Shown piece after piece: positions 1-8,349 of a DNA stretch of 26,461 bases (position 1 is the first letter of the stretch; every line of letters starts with the position of its first letter). The notes beneath the pieces were generated by a model. That model was not told where the DNA came from. It was given only the letters and a program-made list of their open reading frames with translations, and ran no database searches. This DNA comes from JAAYEA01 sp012689325. GTDB taxonomy: Bacteria > Chloroflexota > Anaerolineae > JAAYEA01. The stretch is from contig DAITVZ010000070.1 of NCBI GenBank assembly GCA_036841525.1, positions 1 to 26,461 on the forward strand, written 5' to 3'. Both the position numbers and the translations under genes were made by a program.

Positions 1-811
1 CCGGCGGCAGGGTGACGTGCGGCACGCCGCGCAGCAGCTCGTTATACAGGGCGGCGTGCTGGCGCTTGATCTCGATGATCCGATCGATGCGCTCCAACTG
101 GGCCACCCCCAGCGCCGCCTGCAGGTTGGTGAGGCGATAGTTGTAGCCCACCACCGAATGCCAGTAGCGCTTGGTCTTGGACATGCCGTGATCGCGCAGC
201 CAGCGCGCCCGCTCATCCCATTCGGCGTTGTCGGTGAGGATCATGCCCCCCTCGCCGGTGGTGATGATCTTGTTGCCGTAAAAGCTAAAGGAGGACATGT
301 CGGCCAGGGCCCCCACGCGCCGCCCCTTGTAGAGCGCGCCATGGGCCTCGGCGGCATCCTCGATGACGTACAGGTTGTGCCGCCGGGCGATCTCCATGAT
401 AGGGTCCATATCCGCTGGGTGGCCATAGATGTGCACCGGGATGATGGCCTTGGTCCGCTCAGTGATCTTGGCCTCGAGCTGGGCCGGGTCCAGATTCCAG
501 GTCTCGGCCTCCGAGTCCACAAAGACCGGCCGCGCCCCGGCATAGATCACCACGTTGGCAGTGGCGACAAAGGTCAATGTCGGCACGATCACCTCGTCGC
601 CGGGGCCGATGCCCAGCGTCTCCAGCGCCAGGTGCAGCGCGGTGGTCCCATTGCTGGCCGAGACGCCATGTTTGGCGCCGCAGTATCGGCTGAACTGCTC
701 CTCGAACTGCTGCACGTATTTGCCAAGGGAGGACACCCAGCCGGTCTTGATGCACTCGCTGACGTATTCCAGCTCGTTTCCCTCAAAGCGAACATCCGTT
801 ATGGGAATCAT
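1..811 (-). CDS. DegT/DnrJ/EryC1/StrS sugar aminotransferase (partial, C-terminus outside window)
   Basis: This is a PLP-dependent aminotransferase of the kind that puts an amino group on a nucleotide-linked keto-sugar. About 270 N-terminal residues are present and the gene runs off the left edge; family members are usually 360-400 residues. Visible family marks are the N-terminal TDV...GNEL and TGWVSS motifs, SNGTTALHLAL near residues 54-63, PTLTFVATANV near 77-87, EDAAEAHG at 151-158, and the PLP-lysine motif SFYGNKIITTGEGG with Lys181, followed by GYNYRLTNLQAALG near 222-235. The ATG at 811 has a GGAG ribosome site about 7 bases upstream. It lies 35 bp after the GT2 gene in the same operon-like run. 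Lys181 is intact, unlike in its paralogue at 1621-2844, so this one should be a true aminotransferase, of the perosamine-synthetase type in general appearance. The exact sugar substrate cannot be read from the sequence. Confidence 0.93.
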   Translation of the reverse strand, partial: MIPITDVRFEGNELEYVSECIKTGWVSSLGKYVQQFEEQFSRYCGAKHGVSASNGTTALHLALETLGIGPGDEVIVPTLTFVATANVVIYAGARPVFVDSEAETWNLDPAQLEAKITERTKAIIPVHIYGHPADMDPIMEIARRHNLYVIEDAAEAHGALYKGRRVGALADMSSFSFYGNKIITTGEGGMILTDNAEWDERARWLRDHGMSKTKRYWHSVVGYNYRLTNLQAALGVAQLERIDRIIEIKRQHAALYNELLRGVPHVTLPP

Positions 812-846
812 GTTCCTTCTCCGTCAGAATTGGGCAATAGGAGAGC

Positions 847-1557
847 TCAGGACTTGCCGTACTTACGGCGCAATTGGAGCACCGAGGTAAAGGCCTCGCT
901 GATCTCGCGCAGCGTGGTATTGGACTTGCCGCGCCGGCGATTGACAAAGACGATGGGTATCTCGACAAAGCGCATCCTGCGCTGGTGCAGTTGGCAGGCC
1001 ATCTCGCTGAGCACGATGTAGCCGTGGGCCTCGATGCGGTCGAAATCGACGGACTCGAGGGCGCGGCGATTGTAGCAACGATAGCCGTTGGTATAGTCGT
1101 GGATCGGGATGCCCAGCAACAGCCGCGCAAAACCATTGGCGATGTGGCTAAAGATGTGGCGCTGGATGCCCCAGTTGACGATCTTGGCGCCGCGGATATA
1201 GCGCGAGCCGATGACCACGTCCGCGGCTTGGGCTGCCTCCAACAGGCGCGGGATATCCCGGGGGTCGTGGGAGAAATCGGCGTCCATCTCGAGAAAATAG
1301 TCGTGCTCGGGGCGGGCCAGCGCGCGGCGAAAGCCGGCGATGCAAGCCGAGCCGCGCCCGCCCTTGCCTTGCCGGTGGATGACCTCCACCTCCGGGTGCT
1401 TGGCGGCCATCTCGTCGGCGATCTGGCCCGTGCCATCCGGCGAGTTGTCGTCCACGATGATCACCCGCGCCTGGGCGCTGGCCTCCAGGATGCCCTCCAC
1501 CAATGGCGCGATATTCTGAGACTCGTTATAGGTCGGTATCACGACCGCTGCACTCAT
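847..1557 (-). CDS. GT2 family glycosyltransferase, polyprenol-phosphate mannose synthase (Dpm1)-like
   Basis: This 236-residue protein matches the catalytic domain of dolichol/polyprenol-phosphate mannosyltransferases, which move a sugar from a nucleotide donor to a lipid phosphate on the cytoplasmic face. Visible motifs are IPTYNE at residues 7-12, VDDNSPDGTG at 35-44, the metal-binding DAD at 92-94 inside MDADFSHDP, GSRYIRGA, and the late NRRRGKS segment. The length fits the single-domain, soluble form; no membrane segments follow the GT-A domain. The ATG at 1557 has an AAAGGAG site five bases upstream. The product would supply lipid-linked sugar to the two GT39-like membrane transferases upstream in the same run. 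The sugar may be mannose, glucose or another hexose; sequence alone does not decide. Confidence 0.92.
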   Translation of the reverse strand: MSAAVVIPTYNESQNIAPLVEGILEASAQARVIIVDDNSPDGTGQIADEMAAKHPEVEVIHRQGKGGRGSACIAGFRRALARPEHDYFLEMDADFSHDPRDIPRLLEAAQAADVVIGSRYIRGAKIVNWGIQRHIFSHIANGFARLLLGIPIHDYTNGYRCYNRRALESVDFDRIEAHGYIVLSEMACQLHQRRMRFVEIPIVFVNRRRGKSNTTLREISEAFTSVLQLRRKYGKS

Positions 1558-1620
1558 CGCTGCTCCTTTGACGAGCGAAATCAGATACGAACCGGGGCGG
1601 TTCTCCCCTCAGCTTGGCCG

Positions 1621-2844
1621 CTACCCCAGGCGGCCCAGGATGCGCCCAAAAGCCTCCACCATGTAGGCCAGGTCAGCCTCTTGCAGGTACTGATGACAGC
1701 CCACATAGAAGGCGTGGCGCCCCAAATAGTCGGCGTTGGGCAAGCGCCCCTCGTATTCAGCCTTCAGGTGTCCATAGGCGGGCTGCTGGGTCGGGATGCA
1801 GCCAAAGAGCGGGCGCGTCTCGATCCCCAGCCGCTCCAGCTCCCGGCGCAACCGCTTCCGGGAGATCAGCTCCGGCCGCCGGATGACCAAGGGATAGGCC
1901 AAGTAGCTCACCGCCTCGGAGTACGGCGGCAATTGCAGGATCTCGGCGTAGGCGGCCAGGCGCTCGGTCAGGTAGCGGGCGTTGCGCTGCCGCTGCGCCA
2001 CGATCCAATCGGCCCGCTCCAACTGCGTCAGGCCCAGCGCCGCCTGGAACTCCATGGTCTTGAAATTGTAGCCGATCAGCTCGTGCGTAAAGCGCGGGTC
2101 ATAGTCGTCGTCGCCCTGGTGGCCGTTGAGCCGTGGGCACCGGCCCTCGGCGCGGACGCAGACCGGGCAATCGCAAGCCCGGCCCTGCGCCTTGAGCTTG
2201 CGCGCCAGGCGGGCCAGCTCGGCGTCGTTGGTGGTGATGGCGCCCATCTCGCCGGCCTGGATATTGTGCGCGATATAGAACGAAAAGGCGCCAAAGTAGC
2301 CCAGCGAACCCGCCTTGCCGCCCTCCAACAGCGTGCCGTGGGCCTGCGCCGAGTCCTCGGCCACCGGGATGCCATAGCGCCGCCCGATCTCGAGCAGGCG
2401 GCCCATGTCCGCGGCATAGCCCATCAGGTGCACGGGCAGGATCAGGGCGTAGCGTTCTGGGTCCGGCGCGCCGGATAGGTGCGCCTCCACGTTCTCCGGC
2501 GTGATGACAAAGGTGCGCGGGTCCACGTCCACATAGACCGGCTCCCACCCGACGGCGCTGATGGCGCTGCTGGTGGCGATGTAGGTCAGCGGCGTGGTGA
2601 GCACCTTCCGGCCAGCGCCGAGGCCCTTGGCGTGCTTGATCGCCGCCAGGGCCGTGATCAGCGCCCCCGTGCCCGAGCTGGTGGCGACGCAATGCCGGGT
2701 GCCGATATAGGCTGCCCACTGGCGCTCGAACTCGCGGACCTTGGGGCCCTCGGAGAGCCGCCCCTTGTCCAGGACCTCATAGATGGCCTCTTTTTCCCGG
2801 GGCCCCAGGTGGAAATCGCCCACGCGCACGCGAAGCTCGGTCAT
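1621..2844 (-). CDS. DegT-fold PLP protein resembling RfbH/E1 dehydratases: catalytic Lys replaced by His, with a Cys quartet
   Basis: The 407-residue protein has the DegT aminotransferase fold, with SSGTGALITAL near 56-66, TPLTYIATSSAIS near 84-96 and EDSAQAHG at 163-170. At the PLP-lysine position it reads SFYIAHNIQAGE, so His193 replaces the Schiff-base Lys. A Cys-rich insertion follows (Cys224, Cys226, Cys229, Cys236; pattern C-x-C-x2-C-x6-C), then YDPRFTHELIGYNFKTMEFQ. Known RfbH/E1 enzymes (CDP-4-keto-6-deoxyglucose 3-dehydratase, PMP plus an iron-sulfur cluster) and ColD also use His here, and RfbH has Cys residues and a YDHKYT...GYN block in the same place. The Cys found in the EDNCDA motif of E1 is absent (EDSAQA), so the cluster geometry would differ. 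I infer a sugar dehydratase making a deoxysugar, not an aminotransferase. No E3-type reductase partner is visible. ATG at 2844 has GGGAGG upstream and overlaps the previous stop by 4 bp. Confidence 0.85.
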   Translation of the reverse strand: MTELRVRVGDFHLGPREKEAIYEVLDKGRLSEGPKVREFERQWAAYIGTRHCVATSSGTGALITALAAIKHAKGLGAGRKVLTTPLTYIATSSAISAVGWEPVYVDVDPRTFVITPENVEAHLSGAPDPERYALILPVHLMGYAADMGRLLEIGRRYGIPVAEDSAQAHGTLLEGGKAGSLGYFGAFSFYIAHNIQAGEMGAITTNDAELARLARKLKAQGRACDCPVCVRAEGRCPRLNGHQGDDDYDPRFTHELIGYNFKTMEFQAALGLTQLERADWIVAQRQRNARYLTERLAAYAEILQLPPYSEAVSYLAYPLVIRRPELISRKRLRRELERLGIETRPLFGCIPTQQPAYGHLKAEYEGRLPNADYLGRHAFYVGCHQYLQEADLAYMVEAFGRILGRLG

Positions 2845-5270
2845 CGCCCGCCCTCCCGCTCGCCGGCGCAGGCGGGGACGCTCAGCGCCTCCCGAAATCG
2901 CCGGACCAGCAGAAAGGATACCACGATGGCGCCCAAGGCCAAAACCGACAGCCCCGCATAGCGCGGGTACGCCAGCTCGACCACGTAATCGCCGTCCGCC
3001 GGCGCGACGAAAGCCATCTGCCCCTCTTGCTCGCGCAGCTCGACCGCCTGCCCGCCCTGGCTGGCCCGCCAGGCGGGGAAATAGTTCATGCGCAGCCGCA
3101 CCAGCTCGCCCGCCCGCGCCTGGGTGAGCCGCACCTCTTGCGCAAAGTAGCCGCGCGGCTCGAGCGTTCCCCTGGCGCTCTCCGCCCAGACGTCGCCGGG
3201 CGCGGCCTGGTCATAGGCATAGATGGCCCAGAAGCCATCCTCCCAGATGCGCACAAAAGCGGGATCGCCATCAAAGTAGCCCTTGGAGATCTCTGTCCAA
3301 AGGACCAGGTGCCGGATGCCCCACTGCTCCAGGAAGGCCCTGATCTCTTCCCGGGGCCAGTCGGGCAGCAGCTTGCCGCGGAAAGCCCCGGAAGTGATGA
3401 AATTGCGGCGATAGACGCTGTGATGATAGCCTTCCTGGTTGTTGGCCATGAACCGTTTGCTGGTCTCGAAGGGGAAATAGGGTTCCAGGTGCGCGTGGGA
3501 CTCCTGGGCCTCGGTGGAGCCCTCCCCCTCGGTGGCCAGGTCGTATCCGCCCATGCTCTCCAGCAGGATCAGGTCGCTATCCAGCCCCTCCACCGCCTCC
3601 ACCAACCCGGCGTTATAGGCGCGCAGGCTGGGCGTGTGCTCGATCGGCAGCAACAGGCGCGAGGGCAACGTCGGCAAAAGGATCGCCAGGACCACGAGTA
3701 CGGCGGCAGGGTGCAGGCTCCGCTCCTGGTTGAGCCAGGCGCCATAGATCAGCACGAGGGGCACCGGCAACAGGAAGCGGATGCGGCTGACGAACATGTC
3801 CACGCTGGGCGAGACCACCAGCGTCAGCAGCATGACCACCGCGGCCATGAGCGCCACGCCCAGCAGAGGATCGCCATAGAGGCGCCGCCGCGCCCGCAGG
3901 CGCTCCCAGACCGCCGCCGCGATGATCGGCAGCGAGACGATGAAAAGGCCCTGATAGCGCACCGGCCTGCCCAGCAGCCAGAACCGGGGATCGGTCACCC
4001 GATCCAGGGCCTGGACGCTTTGCGCGACGATCTCGGGGATGGTGTAGTGCACCGGGTCATAGATCTCGTCGCTCTGGACGAAATAGCCCGAATAGGCCAG
4101 AAACGAGAAGGTGAACGTGAGGGTAATCAGAAAAGCCGCCGCCATGACGAAAGCCAGCCGCGGAATCATCCGCCGGTCAAAGCGCCAGAGGAAATCCAGG
4201 CCGATCAAAAGCAGGGCATAGACGAAAAAGCCCGTCGCAGCATAGAGCGTCAGGGAGAGCGCCAGGATCAGGGCGAAGCTGGCCCAGGGCTTGCCCCGCC
4301 GCATCAACTGGACCAGGATCAGGTCCAGCAGCAAAAAGCACAGGCCGATGAACGAGTTGACCATGCCCCAATAGAGCAGGTTGTCAAAGAAGCCAAAGGC
4401 GACAAACGCCCCGCCCCACAGCGCCAGCAGCCCCGCGCGCTCGTCGAAAAGCAGCCTGGCATATCCGTAGAGAAGCAGGGGAAAGGCCAGGTAGAAGAAC
4501 AGGATCATCAGATGAAAGCCGACGCGCGGGCCAAAAGGCAAGAAGGGCAGCAGGAAGAATATCTCGTTGTGGCTCACGTCCGAGACGGTATAGTAGCCGC
4601 CCATCATGGCCGGGTCCCAGCCAAAGATGCCCCCTTGCTTGAGCATCTCCCAGCCCTTCAAGGTCACGGTATAGATGGTGGGATAGTCGTCGAAAAAGAC
4701 CAGCTCGTCGAACTGGGCGGGCGGGAACTTGACCAAGAAGGAAACGAGCAGCAGCGCCAGCACCAGCGGCAGGGAGACCCGCGGCTGCAACACCGCATCC
4801 ATCCATCCCGACCAGCGCGGGAACGCCCAAGCGCTGGGCCGGGCCAGCACAAGCACGAGGGCCGCCAACAGCGGAAGAAGAAAGGGGAGCTCGCCGCGGA
4901 TAGCCAGCAGCGCCAACGCGGCGGCGCCCAGGATGGCCAGGGTCCGCGCGCTCAGGGTCGGCCAACCCAGCGCCTTGCCCGTCGAGCCTTCCTCCCGGTC
5001 CCAGAGCGCCCACCACGCGGCCAGCGCCAGGGTCAGCGCGACCAGCAGCGCCTCGCGAAAGAGCACAAGCACCTTGGCCTGGTAAGCCTCCACGCCGATC
5101 GTCGCGCGGTTGCCCATCAGCGCGTTCAACGGAGCCCAATCGCTGTGGTAGGCCCGCGCCACGACGGGGGAGAGGGCCAGGGGTGCGGCAAAGTAGGCCG
5201 CCGCCCCCACGACAAGGAGGGCGAGCGCGGCCATCGCAAGCCGCCGGTTTTTGGGAGCTGCCAAGGACAT
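2841..5270 (-). CDS. Large polytopic membrane protein (GT-C-like / PTPS-related membrane protein family)
   Basis: The 809-residue protein has an N-terminal signal-anchor-like helix (residues about 11-34), many hydrophobic spans up to about residue 540, a soluble C-terminal region of roughly 200 residues, and a final helix followed by a basic tail (LLVRRFREA). An acidic loop FDELVFFDDYPT at 187-198, placed just after a membrane span, resembles the DE/DD loop of GT-C glycosyltransferases. The general layout resembles the bacterial membrane proteins labelled 6-pyruvoyl-tetrahydropterin-synthase-related, which are thought to be sugar transferases or polymer-assembly proteins. The ATG at 5270 has AGAGG six bases upstream, inside a 12-bp palindrome at 5272-5283. 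A 99-bp gap separates it from the GT39 gene upstream. Function is inferred from architecture and neighbours; substrate unknown. Confidence 0.85.
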   Translation of the reverse strand: MSLAAPKNRRLAMAALALLVVGAAAYFAAPLALSPVVARAYHSDWAPLNALMGNRATIGVEAYQAKVLVLFREALLVALTLALAAWWALWDREEGSTGKALGWPTLSARTLAILGAAALALLAIRGELPFLLPLLAALVLVLARPSAWAFPRWSGWMDAVLQPRVSLPLVLALLLVSFLVKFPPAQFDELVFFDDYPTIYTVTLKGWEMLKQGGIFGWDPAMMGGYYTVSDVSHNEIFFLLPFLPFGPRVGFHLMILFFYLAFPLLLYGYARLLFDERAGLLALWGGAFVAFGFFDNLLYWGMVNSFIGLCFLLLDLILVQLMRRGKPWASFALILALSLTLYAATGFFVYALLLIGLDFLWRFDRRMIPRLAFVMAAAFLITLTFTFSFLAYSGYFVQSDEIYDPVHYTIPEIVAQSVQALDRVTDPRFWLLGRPVRYQGLFIVSLPIIAAAVWERLRARRRLYGDPLLGVALMAAVVMLLTLVVSPSVDMFVSRIRFLLPVPLVLIYGAWLNQERSLHPAAVLVVLAILLPTLPSRLLLPIEHTPSLRAYNAGLVEAVEGLDSDLILLESMGGYDLATEGEGSTEAQESHAHLEPYFPFETSKRFMANNQEGYHHSVYRRNFITSGAFRGKLLPDWPREEIRAFLEQWGIRHLVLWTEISKGYFDGDPAFVRIWEDGFWAIYAYDQAAPGDVWAESARGTLEPRGYFAQEVRLTQARAGELVRLRMNYFPAWRASQGGQAVELREQEGQMAFVAPADGDYVVELAYPRYAGLSVLALGAIVVSFLLVRRFREALSVPACAGEREGGR

Positions 5271-5318
5271 AAAGAGGCCTCTTCATGCCCCGGCCACGCG
5301 GGTTGGGGCGAACGAGAA

Positions 5319-5337
5319 GGCGGCGCTTTGCGCCGGT
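5319..5337. repeat. Short perfect hairpin (6-bp stem, 3-base loop) between two membrane-protein genes
   Basis: CGGCGC at 5321-5326 pairs with GCGCCG at 5330-5335 around a TTT loop. It sits in the 99-bp gap between the GT39 gene and the 809-residue membrane protein. On the minus transcript no U-run follows, so it is unlikely to be a full terminator; it could act as an attenuator or an mRNA stability element. A 14-base core recurs at 24097-24110. Confidence 0.4.
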
Positions 5338-5369
5338 GTCATGGCCGGGAACGCTACAAGCAAGATATT

Positions 5370-6827
5370 TTACCTGACTCGGGCGAAAAGTGCAAGCTGT
5401 ATGCCGATGAACTCCCACCGCTCGCTCAAGGCGAAGCGGCCATCCTGTTCCAGCCGCCGCCAGAGTGCCTCGTTGGTGGTGTGGCTCATCACCAGCCAGG
5501 CCCGCCGTCCCTCGTCGGCCAGCCGGTCGGCGACGGCCGCCAGCCCAGGCCCATCCTGCAGCGCCCCGCTCACCTGGAGCACCGGCTGCGGGCCCTGATA
5601 GTAATAGCCGAACACGGCGCTGATGTCCTCGTCCACCAGGCAGATCACATCGCCGGGCTGGGCCTGCGCCGCGATCCGCGCCGCCGCCTCGCGCCAGCCC
5701 TCCTTCTGCGGCTGCTGGTAGAGGTTCCAAAGCGACAGCGCCGAGCCCAGCAAGATCACCCCCGCCAGCCCCCAGCGCCACAGGCCGCGCGCCGCGGCGA
5801 GCCCCCGGCCCGCCAGCACGCAATAGGGCGGGAGGAAGAGCACCAGGTAGCGCGCGATAAAGCTGGGGCGAAACTGAGACAGCGCCAGGATGGCGGCGAT
5901 GGGCAGCGCCAGCCCCGCGCCCCAGTAGATCGCCCCCCGGTCCAGGCGCGCCTCCCAGCGCAGCCGGTCGCGGGAGAGGGCCAGCCGGCTCAGGCCCGCC
6001 AGGATGGCCAGGCCATAGGCCCCCAGCGCGGCCCAACGCAGCGCGCCCGGCCCCGCCCAGGTGTTGCCCACGCTAAAGGAGAGGGCGACGTCCACCACGT
6101 CGCGCAGGCCCGGCCGCCCATACTTGGCGGCCAACCATCCCCACGTGCCGCCCTCGAGCTGCGTGAACAGCACGCGCAGGCCGGGAAGGAACAAGATGAT
6201 GAGGGCCCCCGACGCCAGCAACCAGGCGCGAAGGTTCGTCCCGCCCGAACGGGAGCGCCAGGACTCGTAGAGCACATAGGCCCCGTGGGCCATGAGCACC
6301 AGCGCGGCATAATAGAAGGTGTGCAGGGCCAGGGCGGAGAAGAGGACATAGAGCCCCCACCACTTGGCCGCGGGCTTGCTCAGGGCGCGCAACAGGGCCC
6401 AACCGGCCAGCGCCGCCCACAGCGTCGCCAGGGCGTACATGCGCGCCTCTTGGGAATACCAGATATGCAGCGGCGAGAGGGCCAATAGCCACCCCGCCCA
6501 CCGCGCCGCGGCCCCACCCCAGAAATGCCGGGCCTGCGCATAAATGACGGGCACGGTCAGCGCCCCGGCCAGTGCGGAGAGGAGGCGGAGCGAAAACTCG
6601 CTATCGCCCAGCCGGGCCCAGAGGTGCAACAGGGCGTAATACAGCGGGAAAGGCTGCGTGGCCAGCACGTTGCGCAGCGTCGGCCCATCGAGACGGGCCA
6701 CCACCGCGCTCCAGCCCTCGTCGAACCAGAGGCTCTCGCGGCCCAGGCAACAGAGCCGCAGCAAGGCAGCCGCCAGCAGCAGGATCGCCGGGCTCCACCG
6801 CTCCAGGGCCGACTGTTTCGTGCTCAT
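5370..6827 (-). CDS. GT39-family (ArnT/PMT-like) membrane glycosyltransferase, copy 2 of a tandem pair
   Basis: This 485-residue polytopic protein is related to undecaprenyl-phosphate-sugar-dependent transferases such as ArnT and the protein O-mannosyltransferases. After the first helix (about residues 12-29) comes RESLWFDEGWS with the catalytic-type Asp36-Glu37, then QPFPLYYALLHLW at 58-70 and SPLHIWYSQEARMYAL. About ten membrane spans follow, then a periplasmic C-terminal domain. The canonical HPP motif before the second helix pair reads QPFP here. The frame is open for 90 codons upstream of ATG 6827, but that part overlaps the neighbour and lacks hydrophobic or family character. ATG at 6827 overlaps the upstream stop by 4 bp (ATGA), so translation is probably coupled. 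It is a clear paralogue of the 6824-8320 gene. The acceptor could be protein or lipid. Confidence 0.9.
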   Translation of the reverse strand: MSTKQSALERWSPAILLLAAALLRLCCLGRESLWFDEGWSAVVARLDGPTLRNVLATQPFPLYYALLHLWARLGDSEFSLRLLSALAGALTVPVIYAQARHFWGGAAARWAGWLLALSPLHIWYSQEARMYALATLWAALAGWALLRALSKPAAKWWGLYVLFSALALHTFYYAALVLMAHGAYVLYESWRSRSGGTNLRAWLLASGALIILFLPGLRVLFTQLEGGTWGWLAAKYGRPGLRDVVDVALSFSVGNTWAGPGALRWAALGAYGLAILAGLSRLALSRDRLRWEARLDRGAIYWGAGLALPIAAILALSQFRPSFIARYLVLFLPPYCVLAGRGLAAARGLWRWGLAGVILLGSALSLWNLYQQPQKEGWREAAARIAAQAQPGDVICLVDEDISAVFGYYYQGPQPVLQVSGALQDGPGLAAVADRLADEGRRAWLVMSHTTNEALWRRLEQDGRFALSERWEFIGIQLALFARVR

Positions 6828-8320
6828 GGGGCCGCGCCCAGGTCGTAGAGGCTGATCTGCCCGGCGCCGGCAAAGTCGCCCCGCAGCTCGCGGCGGAAGC
6901 GGCCATCGAGGTAGGCCCGCACGCGGCCGTCCGGGTCGGCATAGTGGCCGGGCGTCCAGACCAGCCACAGCCGCTGATAACGGGCCAGCGGCGCCAGCAA
7001 CGCCTGCACGTCCGCATCTTGAGGCAGCGGCACCGGCAGCTCGCGATAGAGGGGAAGCGCGCCGCGGGCGTAATAGTCGAAGGGTTTGTGGTTCCATTGG
7101 GGCACAAAGACCGCCACGTCGCCGGGCTGCGCGTGCGCCTGGACGTAGCTCACCGCGCTTCGCCAGGCGTCATTTTGTGGGTAATAGGCCATGAACCCGA
7201 TCCCCAATAGGCAGAGCGCCGCCAGGGCCGCGGCCAGCGCCGCTCGCCAGCGGGCCCAGGGGATCTGGCGCACCCCCATGGCCAGGAGCAACAGGTAGGG
7301 CGGCAGGAAGGGCAAGAGGTACCGCCGGGCATACATGGGCTTGAACTGCGAGACCAACCAGACCGCGCCCAGGGAGAGGCCCAGGTACAGGAAGGTGAAA
7401 AGGAAAGCCTGGCTGAGGCGCGACGATGGCTTGCGCCGCCACCGGCCGATGGCCGCCCCTACCGCCAAGAGAGACGCTCCGGCAAAGAGCGCATACCCCA
7501 ACCGCCGCACCTCCACCGGGTACCAGAGGCGGGCGTTGCCGATGCCATAGTCGATCCAGGTCTCCACCAGCACCCGGGGGCCGGGGTGGCCGATGGCCTC
7601 GGCGATCCAATAGCCGCCGCCGGTGGCGATCTGATCCAGCAGCACCGGCAGCCAGGGCAGGAAGAGCAGGGCAATGGCCGCTTGGGCCAGGAGCCAACGC
7701 CGGAGGCTCGGCCGAGGGGCGGGCCATAGCGCCCAACGCAACAGGGCAAAGGCGTTCACCGCCAGTATCACGAACACGGCGTGGTAATGGGTATAAAGCG
7801 CCAGCGACATGGACAGAGCATAGGCGAGCCAGTCCGCGGCGCGCCCGCGCTGGGTGGCCTGCCAGAGCCAATAACTCCCCCCCAGCGTGAGCAGCGTGAC
7901 CAGGGCGTACATGCGCGCCTCTTGCGAATACCAGACGTGCAACGGCGACACGGCCAGCAGCAGCGCCGCCAGCAGCCCCACCTGCTCATCATAGAGAGAG
8001 CGGCCCAGTTGGAACAGGAAAGGGATGGCCAGGATGCCGGCAAAAGCGGAGAGGGCCCGCACGGCGAACTCGCCCTCGCCGAGCGGCAGCCAGAGGTGCA
8101 GCAGCGCATAGTACACGGGGGGATGGATATCCTGCGCCGTGGTGCGGATCAGCGAGGGCAGGTCCATGCGGGCCAGCAGGATGCTGGTGGCCTCGTCGAG
8201 CCAGATGCTTTCGGCGGCCAGGCCGTGGAGGCGCAGCCCCGCGCCCAGCAAGATAACAGCCAGCAAGCCCCCAAGCCAGGCCGGGGAAAGGGCCCTTGGC
8301 GACGAACGGCTCTCAGGCAT
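6824..8320 (-). CDS. GT39-family (ArnT/PMT-like) membrane glycosyltransferase, copy 1 of a tandem pair
   Basis: This 498-residue polytopic membrane protein has the GT39/ArnT/PMT layout: an N-terminal helix near residues 14-34, AESIWLDEATS with Asp42-Glu43, the standard IHPPVYYALLHLW motif at 65-77, SPLHVWYSQEARMYAL, further helices, and the FKPMYARRYLLPFLPPY segment typical of this group. Family members transfer a sugar from a polyprenyl phosphate carrier to a lipid or protein on the outer face of the membrane. I chose ATG 8320 because the open frame upstream (to 8419) overlaps the radical SAM gene and has no family features. No strong ribosome site is seen before 8320, so the start is less certain than the identity. 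It lies 29 bp after the radical SAM gene. Confidence 0.9.
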   Translation of the reverse strand: MPESRSSPRALSPAWLGGLLAVILLGAGLRLHGLAAESIWLDEATSILLARMDLPSLIRTTAQDIHPPVYYALLHLWLPLGEGEFAVRALSAFAGILAIPFLFQLGRSLYDEQVGLLAALLLAVSPLHVWYSQEARMYALVTLLTLGGSYWLWQATQRGRAADWLAYALSMSLALYTHYHAVFVILAVNAFALLRWALWPAPRPSLRRWLLAQAAIALLFLPWLPVLLDQIATGGGYWIAEAIGHPGPRVLVETWIDYGIGNARLWYPVEVRRLGYALFAGASLLAVGAAIGRWRRKPSSRLSQAFLFTFLYLGLSLGAVWLVSQFKPMYARRYLLPFLPPYLLLLAMGVRQIPWARWRAALAAALAALCLLGIGFMAYYPQNDAWRSAVSYVQAHAQPGDVAVFVPQWNHKPFDYYARGALPLYRELPVPLPQDADVQALLAPLARYQRLWLVWTPGHYADPDGRVRAYLDGRFRRELRGDFAGAGQISLYDLGAAP

Positions 8321-8349
8321 CTCGCATATATCCCGACCCCAGGCGTAGG

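Noticed and set aside
874..2478. Long plus-strand frame opposite the GT2 and RfbH-like genes
   Set aside because: Both opposite genes have intact catalytic motifs and ribosome sites; this frame crosses a gene boundary and has no domain.
3027..6488. A 1153-codon open frame on the plus strand, opposite two membrane-protein genes
   Set aside because: Its product is rich in Arg, Gln, His and Pro with no domain, while the opposite strand codes for well-recognised membrane proteins. Long antisense frames are expected from GC-rich codon use.
6828..7097. 90-codon N-terminal extension of the GT39 copy at 5370-6827
   Set aside because: It overlaps the end of the neighbouring GT39 gene, is Arg/Pro-rich, and the family start with a first helix fits ATG 6827.
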